A DNA stretch of 40,935 bases, taken from positions 1 to 40,935 of the forward strand of contig JAADJB010000019.1 in assembly GCA_013151035.1 (NCBI GenBank), in the 5' to 3' direction. This document shows, one piece after another, positions 7,285 to 16,636 of the stretch. Positions within the stretch are counted from its first letter, which is position 1, and the number at the start of each line of letters is the position of its first letter. The notes beneath the pieces are model-generated. The model did no database searches. It saw nothing but the letters and a program-made list of their open reading frames with translations, and was not told the origin of the DNA. A program made the position numbers and the translations under genes. The stretch is from Gammaproteobacteria bacterium. Lineage in GTDB: Bacteria; Pseudomonadota; Gammaproteobacteria; JAADJB01.

Positions 7285-9582
7285 ATGATTATCTACAGTC
7301 TGGCTCTATTGGCGGGTATTGGCAGCCTGCAATTTTTCTCACAATTACCTGAATATTATTTTCTATATGGTCTGTTATTGTTGCCATTGTGCCTTGTACG
7401 CACATCAACTCGTTGGCTAGCATGGATGATCTTTGGTTTCTACTGGGCATGGTTTAATGCCGCACAGGTGTTGGATAAACGTCTACCCAAAGAGCTTGAG
7501 GGTAAGGATCTATTGGTGCAGGGTTATGTTGCTTCCATTCCGGATCATAGTGCTCGTCGACAATCTTTTCTATTTGATGTCAAACAACGGTTGGAGGATT
7601 CTAACGGGCAGGACTTTCCGATACGCATCAAGATGTCGTGGTATTACAGTCAGGCATCGCTTGAGCCGGGGCAATTCTGGCAGTTCAGGGTGCGTTTGAA
7701 GCGACCTCACGGGATGTTGAATCCGGGTGGCTTTGATTATGAACAATGGATGTTCAGGGCTGGGATTCAGGCCAGTGGTTATGTGCGCAAGGATGCTATG
7801 AATCGGCTGTTACGAGAGGATAGGTGGGCTTATCCGTTGACCTACTGGCGTTATCATCTGGCAATGCGCCTGAATAAGTTGCTCTCGGACGATGCATCGG
7901 CGGCCTTTATTCCAGCGCTCACCATCGGTCAGCGTAGGGGTATTACTACCCACCAATGGGATGTGTTACGCATTACCGGCACTGGACACCTGATGGCGAT
8001 ATCAGGCTTGCATATTGGTCTGATATCCGGTTTTGTTTACCTATTAACCAGGCTGTTGATGAGAGGGCTTATTATAGGGCGATTATTGCAAAGACCATGG
8101 TCGGTCAACACCATCTCATCCCTTGCTGCAATGATTGTGGCCTTGATTTATGCTGCCCTGGCCGGTTTTTCTGTGCCGACACAACGTGCCTTGATAATGG
8201 TGTTGATGTTCTTTTCTGCGACGTTATTGAAACGTCATATCAATCCATTTCACATCTTGTCCAGCGCATTGATAATCGTTTTACTCATAGATCCAGCCGT
8301 TGTATTGTCCGCCGGTTTCTGGTTATCCTTCCTGGCGTTGTATAGTATCTTTTATTTGCTGTTGTCTGATTCAGGTGATGGCGGTAAGTGGTTAAAATAT
8401 GGTCGTCTTCAACTCATGTTGTCGACTGCATTGGTTCCTGCGAGTCTATTGTTTTTTCAACAGGCATCATGGTTGTCACCCTTGACGAATCTATTGGCAA
8501 TTCCGTGGATGACCCTACTGGTCGTGCCATTAAGTCTGATCGGCACGGCTCTATTACTGCTGGATGAAACGCTGGCAGGATTTATTTTACAGTTAGCGGT
8601 TCAGACTATGGACTGGATATGGGTGTTTCTTGAGTATTGTGCGCAAATCCCGTTATCACAGTGGTTTTCTCCCGCTCCTTTATTAGGATTGTTGCCCCTG
8701 GTTGTTGCCGGTTTATTGTTGTTATTATCCCCTCGAACGGTGCCGTTGCATCTATTAGGTCTATTCATCCTGTTGCCTCTTTTATTGATGGATCAACCAC
8801 GCCCCTCTGTTGGTGCGGTCTGGTTAACGCTGCTGGATGTGGGGCAGGGAACTTCGCTGGTGGTGCGAACAAAAACACACACGCTGGTGTTTGATGCCGG
8901 TGCTCGATATAGCGATAGCTATGATATGGGGCGTAGTGTTGTCGCCCCTTTTTTGACGGCCAAGGGGATTGATACGATTGATTATTTAGTAATCAGTCAT
9001 GGTGATAATGATCACATGGGTGGGGCGCGTTCATTGTATCAGTTGCTGGATATTAACAAAGTCTATTCTAGCGTAAACAAAGGACTGGAATGGATTAAAT
9101 ACACACATTGTCGTAAAGGTGATGGATGGCAGTGGGATGGTGTAAGCTTCCTGTTTTTGTACCCCTCTGATGAAGGTGGACTTTCGGGTAATAATGCCTC
9201 TTGTGTGCTCAGGGTTGAGGCATCGAATGGCGATGTAATGTTGTTGACAGGTGATATTGAAAAAGAAGCTGAAGAAATTCTATTGGCGACTAATAAAGCA
9301 TTGTTACAAGCACGTGTTTTAGTAGTGCCGCATCATGGCAGCAAGACTTCATCGGGCATACAGTTTATAGCGGCCGTTAATGCGGAGTATGCCTTGATCT
9401 CCTCTGGTTATAGAAATCGATTTCGTTTGCCCGCTGAAGAGGTGGTGAAACGTTATCAGGAACATGGGGTAACGGTGATGAATAGTGCCAGGGAAGGGGC
9501 GATTACGTTTTATCTGAATGAATCAGGACAGGCACTACGGATAGAACGTTATCGTGATGTTGCACAACGTTATTGGCATTAA
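7285..9582 (+). CDS. comEC: DNA internalization competence protein ComEC/Rec2
   Basis: 765 residues from the ATG at 7285, which has AAGGA 5 nt upstream. An ATG at 7279 is an alternative but overlaps that site. Order of parts: N-terminal membrane segments, a DUF4131 OB-like periplasmic domain (about 60-190), the Competence domain with GTGHLMAISGLHIGLISG and many helices (about 210-500), then a metallo-beta-lactamase-like domain with LLDVGQGTSLVV, SHGDNDHMGG, LLTGDIE and VPHHGSKTSS. It forms the inner-membrane channel for single-stranded DNA uptake, and the C-terminal domain is the proposed nuclease. In many gammaproteobacteria it lies just upstream of msbA-lpxK, as here apart from an inserted GGDEF-EAL gene. 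Confidence 0.95.
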   Translation: MIIYSLALLAGIGSLQFFSQLPEYYFLYGLLLLPLCLVRTSTRWLAWMIFGFYWAWFNAAQVLDKRLPKELEGKDLLVQGYVASIPDHSARRQSFLFDVKQRLEDSNGQDFPIRIKMSWYYSQASLEPGQFWQFRVRLKRPHGMLNPGGFDYEQWMFRAGIQASGYVRKDAMNRLLREDRWAYPLTYWRYHLAMRLNKLLSDDASAAFIPALTIGQRRGITTHQWDVLRITGTGHLMAISGLHIGLISGFVYLLTRLLMRGLIIGRLLQRPWSVNTISSLAAMIVALIYAALAGFSVPTQRALIMVLMFFSATLLKRHINPFHILSSALIIVLLIDPAVVLSAGFWLSFLALYSIFYLLLSDSGDGGKWLKYGRLQLMLSTALVPASLLFFQQASWLSPLTNLLAIPWMTLLVVPLSLIGTALLLLDETLAGFILQLAVQTMDWIWVFLEYCAQIPLSQWFSPAPLLGLLPLVVAGLLLLLSPRTVPLHLLGLFILLPLLLMDQPRPSVGAVWLTLLDVGQGTSLVVRTKTHTLVFDAGARYSDSYDMGRSVVAPFLTAKGIDTIDYLVISHGDNDHMGGARSLYQLLDINKVYSSVNKGLEWIKYTHCRKGDGWQWDGVSFLFLYPSDEGGLSGNNASCVLRVEASNGDVMLLTGDIEKEAEEILLATNKALLQARVLVVPHHGSKTSSGIQFIAAVNAEYALISSGYRNRFRLPAEEVVKRYQEHGVTVMNSAREGAITFYLNESGQALRIERYRDVAQRYWH

Positions 9583-9634
9583 GATCCCCCCGCGCGAGGA
9601 TGACAAAACAGGTAGGGTGCCGCACTGCGCACCA
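9583..9634. repeat. Degenerate CATTCCCGC-type and TAGGGTGCG-type palindromes after comEC
   Basis: A degraded gatccccccgcgcgaggatgac element (9583-9604) starts immediately after the comEC stop. It is followed by ggtagggtgccgcactgcgc + acca at 9611-9634, a divergent copy of the TAGGGTGCG palindrome. The same two families sit side by side again at 15594-15647. Confidence 0.6.
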
Positions 9635-9668
9635 TTCCAAGACGCAGAGGTACACAGAGAGCAGGGGG

Positions 9669-11576
9669 TTATATTGTTTTTTTGTTGATTGACTGTGGTA
9701 TTTCACTGGCTGGCATGGGGCGATCAATATAATAGCCTTGTGCCATATCACACCCCATATCCATCAGGGTGTTAAGAGTCTTAATATCTTCAATGCCTTC
9801 AGCGGTGACCAACATATCAAGGCTATGGGCTAATTCGATGGTGGATTGTATGATGACGTGATCTTTTTTACTGTCATGGATGTATTCTACGAAGCTGCGA
9901 TCAATCTTTAGTTCGTAGGCTGTTAATTTTTTAAGATGGCTCAGGGAGGAATAACCGGTGCCGTAATCATCAATAGAGAGTTGGATATTGAGTTGTTCCA
10001 GCTGCTTGAGGTTATCCATTATAATGCGCTGTTCATCCATCAGGGCACTCTCTGTGATCTCTAGAATGAGTTGCTTGGCCGGTATCTTCCATTTTTTCAG
10101 AAGGTCGTGAATCTCATTGCTCAAATTGGGGTCGCGCAGGTTTTGTACCGATAGATTAACAGAGACCGTTAGGTCGACTCCTTGTTGGTACCATAAGGTG
10201 TATTGTTCCATCGACTTGTTCAATGCCCAGGAGGTAAAGGACTGTATCAATCGTGTCTGTTCAATGATAGGGATGAAGTCATTGGGTGGAATAAACCCGT
10301 GAACAGGATGGTTCCAGCGACTAAGTGCTTCAACCCCGGTGATCTTTCCGCTGTGGAGATCCAGTTTAGGTTGGTAATATAGTTCCAGTTGATCTTCTTG
10401 TATGGCATCTCTCAGATCACTCATCAGGCTATGTCGGGAATGTTGAGCCTGATTCGCATCCGGGCAATAGGTGAAATAACCGTCCTTGTTTTGCTTAGCT
10501 GAATACATGGCAATATCAGCACATTTTAGTAATGTTGATACTTCGGAACCATGGTCAGGGTAAATGGCGATACCGATACTGGCATCCAGAAACAGGTGAT
10601 GGTTTTCAATCTCAAAGGCGGGTTCAAGAGCCATCAACAGGGCATTGGCGACATCTTGAGCTGATTCCTTATCTACATTATGTGAAACAACAGCAAACTC
10701 ATCACCACCGAGGCGGCCAATGGTATCACTGTTCCTGATGGCCTTTTGCAGACGTGTGCTAACCTGTTTGAGTAATTGATCACCGGTTTCGTGACCCAGA
10801 TTATCGTTCACTTCCTTGAATTTATTCAGATCAATCATTAGTACAGCAAGATGCTCATTGCTACGTGTTGCCTGCCGTAGATTTTGTTCCAGTCGATCCA
10901 GTAACAGAAAACGGTTGGGGATTCCGGTCAGGTGATCATACAGAGCCAGTTGTTTGAGTTCACGGTTGGCTTCTTCCAATTTAAAATTACTGGCCTTCAG
11001 GTTCTTCAGGTATTGCTCGGATAATTTTTGTGCCTCTTCCAGTTCCTCCACGGCCATTGCGTTTTCAATGGCAATGGCAACCTGGCTGGCGAAGATGGTT
11101 AGAATGCTTAGATCACGTTCATCAAATTTACCGCCGCCTTCCTTATGCATCCCGGTTAGTCCACCAAGCAGCCTTCTTTTACCAATTAAGGGGATCATTA
11201 TTATGGTTTCGGCATCCTTTCTCCATACCTCACGATCCTGTTCATTCATATCATCCAGGACACCGGTCCACCACGGGGCTTTGTGTTTCCATACCCAGCC
11301 ACAGACGCCGAAATTAACAGGAAGGGATTCGCCGATAATCTCTTCTGTATTTTCACCACAGCCAGCAGCATAAGTGTATTCGGTACAATCCTTGTTAAGA
11401 ATCGGGAGCAATACTGTTTTGGCGTTAATCAGGGCTTTGGTGTGTTGGGTAACAAGTTTAAGCACCACATCCAGCTTGAGTTGGCTGGTGATGGCATTGG
11501 AAGTATCCACCAGGAGCTGGATCTCGTGATCATCCAGATGTAGCATGTGCGGGTTGTTTATGAACGGGTTTTCCAT
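9669..11576 (-). CDS. GAF-GGDEF-EAL cyclic-di-GMP turnover protein
   Basis: 635 residues from the ATG at 11576. A TTG start at 11612 would add 12 residues. No membrane segment is seen. Order: GAF sensor domain (about 20-180), a helical linker rich in Glu, Lys and Leu (about 176-215), a GGDEF domain with intact GGDEF at about 290-294 and an RxxD inhibitory site (RNSD) five residues before it, then an EAL domain with intact EAL (about 416-418), LEITESALMD, IDDYGTGYSS and LKIDRSF. Both synthase and phosphodiesterase motifs are complete, so it could make or degrade c-di-GMP in response to a ligand bound by GAF. It separates comEC from exbB and runs against both. Confidence 0.92.
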   Translation of the reverse strand: MENPFINNPHMLHLDDHEIQLLVDTSNAITSQLKLDVVLKLVTQHTKALINAKTVLLPILNKDCTEYTYAAGCGENTEEIIGESLPVNFGVCGWVWKHKAPWWTGVLDDMNEQDREVWRKDAETIIMIPLIGKRRLLGGLTGMHKEGGGKFDERDLSILTIFASQVAIAIENAMAVEELEEAQKLSEQYLKNLKASNFKLEEANRELKQLALYDHLTGIPNRFLLLDRLEQNLRQATRSNEHLAVLMIDLNKFKEVNDNLGHETGDQLLKQVSTRLQKAIRNSDTIGRLGGDEFAVVSHNVDKESAQDVANALLMALEPAFEIENHHLFLDASIGIAIYPDHGSEVSTLLKCADIAMYSAKQNKDGYFTYCPDANQAQHSRHSLMSDLRDAIQEDQLELYYQPKLDLHSGKITGVEALSRWNHPVHGFIPPNDFIPIIEQTRLIQSFTSWALNKSMEQYTLWYQQGVDLTVSVNLSVQNLRDPNLSNEIHDLLKKWKIPAKQLILEITESALMDEQRIIMDNLKQLEQLNIQLSIDDYGTGYSSLSHLKKLTAYELKIDRSFVEYIHDSKKDHVIIQSTIELAHSLDMLVTAEGIEDIKTLNTLMDMGCDMAQGYYIDRPMPASEIPQSINKKTI

Positions 11577-11661
11577 GGTGATGAAGGTCTTCCTGGTATA
11601 AATATCGATCAAATTATAAGTGTTATGTGGACGAATAAACTGTTTTCTACCTTTTAAGGGA

Positions 11662-11667
11662 TATAAT
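11662..11667 (+). promoter_or_regulatory. Possible -10 box for exbB-exbD-msbA-lpxK
   Basis: A perfect TATAAT lies in the 177-bp gap between the divergent GGDEF-EAL gene and exbB, about 90 nt before the exbB start. No good -35 box stands 16-18 nt upstream, so this is only a candidate. Confidence 0.3.
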
Positions 11668-11753
11668 TTAGTTCCAGATCAGAGTCTATATCAGTATGAT
11701 ACCTGAAATCTTGAAGAAATATTAAGTGAAAGGAATATATCAGGTGAAAATAT

Positions 11754-12392
11754 ATGTTTGAGCTTATTCAGGCGGGTGGTCTGTTAATGTGGCCTATATT
11801 GATTTGTTCAGTGGTTGCCCTGGCTATTATAGGGGAACGTCTGTGGAGTTTGCAGGTTCAACGCATAGCACCACAGGATCTATTGCCTCAGATATGGACC
11901 TGGATACGTAATAATGAACTGAATAACGCACGTTTGCAGGATCTTCAATTATCTTCTCCTCTGGGTAAGATTATGGCCTCCGGTTTGACTAATAGAAGTC
12001 ATAGTCGAGAGATTATGAAAGAGGCCATCGAGGACTCAGGTCGTCATGTTATCCATGAACTGGAACGTTATCTGAATACTTTGGGTACCATTGCCGCAAC
12101 CACGCCTTTACTCGGTTTATTAGGTACAGTCATTGGTATGATCAAGGTGTTTTCAGCGATTACCACGCAAGGGGTCGGTGATGCAGCACCATTGGCGGGC
12201 GGGATCTCCGAAGCTTTATTGACCACGGCTGCTGGTTTGGTCGTTGCAATCCCTAGTCTGATGTTCTATCGCTATTTCCGTGGACGTGTAGAAATGTTGG
12301 TGATGTTGATGGAAGAAGAGGCAATGAAGATGCTTGAAATTATGCATGGTGAACGTGAGTCAGAAGACAATGCATTGGACATCAAAAAATGA
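11754..12392 (+). CDS. exbB: MotA/TolQ/ExbB proton-channel family protein
   Basis: 212 residues with an AGGTGA site before the ATG. It has an N-terminal membrane helix (about residues 8-28), a cytoplasmic segment, and two further helices (about 105-130 and 150-175). The conserved stretch is LGTIAATTPLLGLLGTVIGMIKVF, with GISEALLTTAAGLVVAIPSL near the end. Together with ExbD it forms a proton-driven motor in the inner membrane. The stop overlaps the exbD start by 4 nt, and msbA and lpxK follow directly, so this copy is linked to lipid A/LPS export genes rather than to a tonB gene. Confidence 0.9.
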   Translation: MFELIQAGGLLMWPILICSVVALAIIGERLWSLQVQRIAPQDLLPQIWTWIRNNELNNARLQDLQLSSPLGKIMASGLTNRSHSREIMKEAIEDSGRHVIHELERYLNTLGTIAATTPLLGLLGTVIGMIKVFSAITTQGVGDAAPLAGGISEALLTTAAGLVVAIPSLMFYRYFRGRVEMLVMLMEEEAMKMLEIMHGERESEDNALDIKK

Positions 12393-12802
12393 ATCTTCGT
12401 ATGAAAAAGAATGATGAGTTGGACGTTAATCTAACCCCTCTGATTGACGTTGTTTTTTTATTATTAATCTTTTTTATGGTGTCCACGACCTTTGAGAAAG
12501 AGGCCTTGATGCATGTGGATCTGCCCGAAAGTGTTACCGCACCTATCGAGAGTATTGATCAACCCCTTAGTATCACTATTAATGCAGAGGGACAATATAG
12601 TGTGAATGACAAGGATCTCGCTAGTACAGAATTATCGGTATTGTCTACCGCAATTGCTGCTGTTGCCGGTGAACAAAAGGATCTTCCGGTACTCATACGT
12701 GCTGATGCGCGTACCCCTTACCAGGCCGTAATTACGGCAATGGATGTTGTGAGTCGACAAGGTTTGTCAAAGGTCTCATTAGCAACCATGGCGGCAAAAT
12801 AA
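12389..12802 (+). CDS. exbD: ExbD/TolR family biopolymer transport protein
   Basis: 137 residues. The short cytoplasmic N-terminus leads into NLTPLIDVVFLLLIFFMVSTTF, the single membrane helix carrying the conserved Asp (DVVFLLLIFFM) that takes part in proton transfer. The rest is the periplasmic domain, ending in the usual VVSRQGLSKVSLAT stretch. It overlaps exbB by 4 nt and is followed 17 nt later by the msbA start. Confidence 0.92.
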   Translation: MNLRMKKNDELDVNLTPLIDVVFLLLIFFMVSTTFEKEALMHVDLPESVTAPIESIDQPLSITINAEGQYSVNDKDLASTELSVLSTAIAAVAGEQKDLPVLIRADARTPYQAVITAMDVVSRQGLSKVSLATMAAK

Positions 12803-12819
12803 TATTGGCAAAGTACGTA

Positions 12820-14595
12820 ATGACTAAACCGGATCCTGATTCTTCGATTATTTTATACCGTCGTTTATTAAGCTATGTCGTGCCGCATTGGCGTATCTTT
12901 ATCCTGGCAATCCTGAGTATGGTTGCTTATGCAGCAACGGATACGGCCTTTGCTGCATTAATGAAACCCATGCTGGATGGCAGTTTCGTCGAAAAGGATG
13001 CTGACACGATAAAGTGGGTGCCGGTCTGGCTGATACTAATTTTTCTGGTGCGTGGCCTGAGTGGTTTTGTCTCCAACTATGGGATGGCGTGGGTGGGCAG
13101 GCGTGTTGTTACAGAGATCAGGGCTGCAATGTTTAAACGTATGATGTTATTGCCCATGCGCTTTTTTGATGAAGGTAATAATGGTCAACTGGTCTCACAG
13201 TTTACCTACAACGTGGAACAGGTGGCACAGGCAACAACCAACGTTATTACGATTCTGATTCGTGATTCCATGACGATCCTTTTTTTACTGGGCTGGATGT
13301 TTTATATCAATACCTTTCTGGCAATGATATTTCTTTTTCTTGGGCCGGTGATTACCATTCTGGTTCGTTATGTCAGTAAACGCTTTCGTCGTATCAGTAA
13401 GGCAATACAGACTTCGATGGGTGAAGTGACTCAGATCACAACCGAGGCTATTGAGTCTCAGGAAGTAATTAAGGGCTTCTCCGGGCAGTCTTATGAAGCC
13501 GGGCAGTTTGATAAAGTCAATGAACGTAATCGTCAGCAACGAATGAAAATGGTGCTGACCAGTTCGGTTAGTGTCGCTAGTATACAGTTTATCTCTGCCT
13601 GTGCCCTGGCCGGGGTTATTTATCTTGCCACTCTTGATGCCATGCTGGAACAGATTACCCCAGGTGGTTTCATCTCATTTATTACGGCTATGTTGTTGCT
13701 ATTGCCACCGATTAAACGGCTAACGACGGTGACAGCGGGTCTACAGGCGGGTTTGGCGGCGGCCGCTAGTGTGTTTGCTTTACTGGATGCAGAACCGGAA
13801 CAGGATAGTGGTACGCAGTCATTAGTGCGGGCAAAGGGCTTGATTGAGATTCAACAACTGGGCTTCGCTTATAATGAAGATAAAGGTGAAGTGCTGCGCG
13901 ATATTAATCTGACCATTAAAGCGGGAGAGACGGTGGCACTGGTGGGGCGTTCAGGTAGTGGCAAGTCTACTTTGGCGCATTTGTTGCCGCGTTTTTATGA
14001 TGCTGGACGTGGTTCTATCTGTCTCGATGGTCTGGCCTTAAATGAATACAGGCTGGATGATCTACGTCGGCAATTCTCGGTCGTTGGCCAGCATGTTAGC
14101 CTGTTTAATGACACCATTATGCATAATATTGCCTATGGTAGTCTGGAACAGGCAACGGAATCTGCGGTGATTGATGCGGCAAAAAATGCTAATGCCTGGA
14201 GTTTTATTGAGGCCTTGCCTGATGGTCTGAATACCCAGGTGGGGAATCAGGGTGCCTTGTTATCCGGGGGACAGAAACAACGCATAGCGATTGCCCGTGC
14301 ATTGCTCAAGGATGCGCCTATCCTGATTCTGGATGAGGCAACATCGGCACTGGATACTGAGTCAGAGCGTATGATACAAGAAGCACTTGATCGCTTGATA
14401 AAAAATCGAACAACAGTGATTATTGCGCATCGTTTATCGACGATTGAAAATGCGGATCGTATCGTAGTGATGGATCAGGGCGCTATTGTAGAGACTGGCA
14501 AGCATCATGAATTACTGGAAAAAAATGGTTATTATGCGGCCTTGTATCGGATGCAGTTTGCATCTGGAGATATTGATGTTCAGGTGTCACCATGA
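12820..14595 (+). CDS. msbA: Lipid A export ATP-binding/permease protein MsbA
   Basis: 591 residues from the ATG at 12820. A TTG at 12805 would add five. Six membrane helices fill the first 320 residues, with a family-typical start (LLSYVVPHWRIFILAILSMVAYAATDTAF). The ATPase domain has Walker A GRSGSGKST, signature LSGGQKQRIAIARAL and Walker B ILILDEATSALD. It flips lipid A-core across the inner membrane. It overlaps lpxK by 4 nt (ATGA), the standard msbA-lpxK pairing. Confidence 0.96.
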   Translation: MTKPDPDSSIILYRRLLSYVVPHWRIFILAILSMVAYAATDTAFAALMKPMLDGSFVEKDADTIKWVPVWLILIFLVRGLSGFVSNYGMAWVGRRVVTEIRAAMFKRMMLLPMRFFDEGNNGQLVSQFTYNVEQVAQATTNVITILIRDSMTILFLLGWMFYINTFLAMIFLFLGPVITILVRYVSKRFRRISKAIQTSMGEVTQITTEAIESQEVIKGFSGQSYEAGQFDKVNERNRQQRMKMVLTSSVSVASIQFISACALAGVIYLATLDAMLEQITPGGFISFITAMLLLLPPIKRLTTVTAGLQAGLAAAASVFALLDAEPEQDSGTQSLVRAKGLIEIQQLGFAYNEDKGEVLRDINLTIKAGETVALVGRSGSGKSTLAHLLPRFYDAGRGSICLDGLALNEYRLDDLRRQFSVVGQHVSLFNDTIMHNIAYGSLEQATESAVIDAAKNANAWSFIEALPDGLNTQVGNQGALLSGGQKQRIAIARALLKDAPILILDEATSALDTESERMIQEALDRLIKNRTTVIIAHRLSTIENADRIVVMDQGAIVETGKHHELLEKNGYYAALYRMQFASGDIDVQVSP

Positions 14596-15566
14596 ATGGA
14601 CTTGAGGATGCGTGGTATCACCGTCGTAGCTGGCTGATTTTATTGACACCATTATCCGCATTATTTCGCTTGCTGGTGTTATTGCGGCGTAAGGCCTATC
14701 AATGGGGGTTACTAACATCCACTGCACTGGATGTGCCGGTGATTGTGGTTGGCAATATCACAGTGGGTGGCACTGGTAAGACGCCGTTGATTGTCTGGCT
14801 CTATCATTTTCTTATTGAACAGGGTTTTAAACCTGGAATTATCTCGCGTGGTTATAAGGGCAAGGCGAGTCAATGGCCGCAGCAGGTAAGGGCTGATAGT
14901 GATCCTTATGTGGTGGGTGATGAGTCGGTTATGTTGGCGCGTCAGACCGGTGCACCCATTGCAGTCGGTCCGAATCGAGTTGATACAGCACAGGCATTAC
15001 TGGAGTATCATGACTGTGATTTGATCATCAGTGATGATGGCCTGCAACACTATGCGATGCAGCGGGATATCGAGATAGCTGTAATTGATGGTGTGCGTCG
15101 TTTATGGAATGGTCGTTGTTTGCCTGCCGGGCCATTACGAGAACCACAGGAGCGTCTACAGGAAGTCGATATTGTGGTGGCTAATGGTCTTGCCGGGGTA
15201 CGCGAGTTTGCTATGAAGACATCAATTAATACCGCTTGTCGTCTGGATCAGCCTGATCAATGTCAGGCCTTAACGGCATTCGGGGCACAACCGCTGCACG
15301 TGGTTGCCGGTATAGGGCAACCGCAACGCTTTTTTCAAGCACTGGAAAAAAAGGGATTGTCTATTGATGTTCATGCCTTTCCTGATCATCATGCCTTTGT
15401 GCGTGAGGAGTTGGCATTTGATGATGATCAACCGATATTAATGACGGCTAAGGATGCCGTTAAATGCAGTCGTTTGGGACTTGAATGTGCCTGGTTTGTA
15501 CCGTTGCAGGTTGAACCAGACCCTCGTTTTGGAGAAAGGGTATTAAATTTGTTGAAGCGGGTTTAG
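14592..15566 (+). CDS. lpxK: Tetraacyldisaccharide 4'-kinase
   Basis: 324 residues. It phosphorylates the 4' position of the lipid A disaccharide precursor at the inner-membrane surface. There is one N-terminal hydrophobic segment (about 14-32), then the P-loop GNITVGGTGKTPL, followed by GIISRGYKGK, VGDESVMLARQTGAP and DLIISDDGLQHYAMQRDIEI, all typical LpxK motifs. Near the end, PILMTAKDAVKC is also conserved. Normally trm112 (ycaR) and kdsB follow closely; here they are 17 kb away. Confidence 0.96.
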   Translation: MNGLEDAWYHRRSWLILLTPLSALFRLLVLLRRKAYQWGLLTSTALDVPVIVVGNITVGGTGKTPLIVWLYHFLIEQGFKPGIISRGYKGKASQWPQQVRADSDPYVVGDESVMLARQTGAPIAVGPNRVDTAQALLEYHDCDLIISDDGLQHYAMQRDIEIAVIDGVRRLWNGRCLPAGPLREPQERLQEVDIVVANGLAGVREFAMKTSINTACRLDQPDQCQALTAFGAQPLHVVAGIGQPQRFFQALEKKGLSIDVHAFPDHHAFVREELAFDDDQPILMTAKDAVKCSRLGLECAWFVPLQVEPDPRFGERVLNLLKRV

Positions 15567-15593
15567 TATGTGGGTGGATTATGGATCAATAGG

Positions 15594-15647
15594 GGTAGGG
15601 TGCGTACTACGCACCACGGTTTTATGGATTCCCGCCTGCGCGGGAAT
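15594..15647. repeat. TAGGGTGCG-type and CATTCCCGC-type palindromes between lpxK and gnd
   Basis: A TAGGGTGCG element occupies 15594-15616 (stem tgcgta/tacgca). A second hairpin, attcccgc-ctgc-gcgggaat, lies at 15628-15647 followed by gacg. They sit at the left edge of the carbohydrate block. Confidence 0.8.
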
Positions 15648-15703
15648 GACGAGTTAACGGGATAGCAGTGGGTAGCAATAACCAATAAAGTGAGGATTAC
15701 TTA

Positions 15704-16636
15704 ATGAAGATAGCAATGGTTGGTTTGGGCAAGATGGGTGCCAATATGGTGCGTCGCCTGGTTCGGGGTGGACATGAGGTGGTGGCCTATGATGTGGATA
15801 CGGCGACGGCTGTCGCTCTGGCCGAGGAACTGGAGGCGGTATCCGCAGCAGATAGTTTATCATCCATGCTGGGCCAAATGTCTGGTTCTCGTTCTATCTG
15901 GTTAATGGTGCCGCATCAATTTGTTGATTCCAGTATCGACGCATTGCTGGAGGCGGGTCTAACTGCTGGAGATCTGGTTATTGATGGTGGAAATTCCAAT
16001 TTCAAACTCAGCCAACAACGTGCTGAACGTCTGCTGGAACAGGATATACACTTCGTCGATTCGGGTACCTCAGGGGGTGTCTGGGGGCTGGAGAATGGCT
16101 ATAGCATTATGGTGGGTGGTAGCAATCATGCGGTTGATATGATTCGACCTGTGCTGGAGACACTCGCCCCGGCGAGCGATCAAGGCTGGGGACATGTGGG
16201 CCCGGCGGGTGCAGGACACTATGTCAAGATGGTGCACAACGGGATCGAATACGGGATGATGCAGGCCTATGCCGAGGGTTTTGAGATGTTGGAGGCAAAG
16301 AAGGAAATGGAGCTGGACCTACATCAGATATCACAGATATGGCAGCATGGTAGTGTGGTGCGTTCCTGGTTGCTGGATTTGATTGCTGATGCCTTTGCCA
16401 GTGATCAGGCTCTCTCTTCACTGAGTGATTATGTTGATGATTCAGGTGAGGGGCGCTGGACGGTACAGGATTCAATTGATCTTGCTGTGCCAACACCGGT
16501 TTTAACCTTGGCATTACAAATGCGGTTTCGTAGTCGTCAATCCCCGGCCTTTGGCGGCAAGGTGCTTAATGCTATGCGCGCCGGTTTTGGTGGGCATGCT
16601 GTTCGCGCCAGCGATGATGAGGATGCTTCTTCATGA
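15704..16636 (+). CDS. gnd: 6-phosphogluconate dehydrogenase (decarboxylating), short form
   Basis: 310 residues, against about 470 in the E. coli enzyme. This is the short family, which is usually NAD-preferring. The Rossmann start is MVGLGKMGANMVRRL, substrate motifs are DGGNSNFK and DSGTSGGVWGLENGY, and the catalytic Lys region is GHYVKMVHNGIEYGMMQAY. It converts 6-phosphogluconate to ribulose 5-phosphate, CO2 and reduced cofactor. Its stop overlaps the zwf start by 4 nt, and pgl follows, so the whole oxidative pentose phosphate branch is encoded together. Confidence 0.95.
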   Translation: MKIAMVGLGKMGANMVRRLVRGGHEVVAYDVDTATAVALAEELEAVSAADSLSSMLGQMSGSRSIWLMVPHQFVDSSIDALLEAGLTAGDLVIDGGNSNFKLSQQRAERLLEQDIHFVDSGTSGGVWGLENGYSIMVGGSNHAVDMIRPVLETLAPASDQGWGHVGPAGAGHYVKMVHNGIEYGMMQAYAEGFEMLEAKKEMELDLHQISQIWQHGSVVRSWLLDLIADAFASDQALSSLSDYVDDSGEGRWTVQDSIDLAVPTPVLTLALQMRFRSRQSPAFGGKVLNAMRAGFGGHAVRASDDEDASS

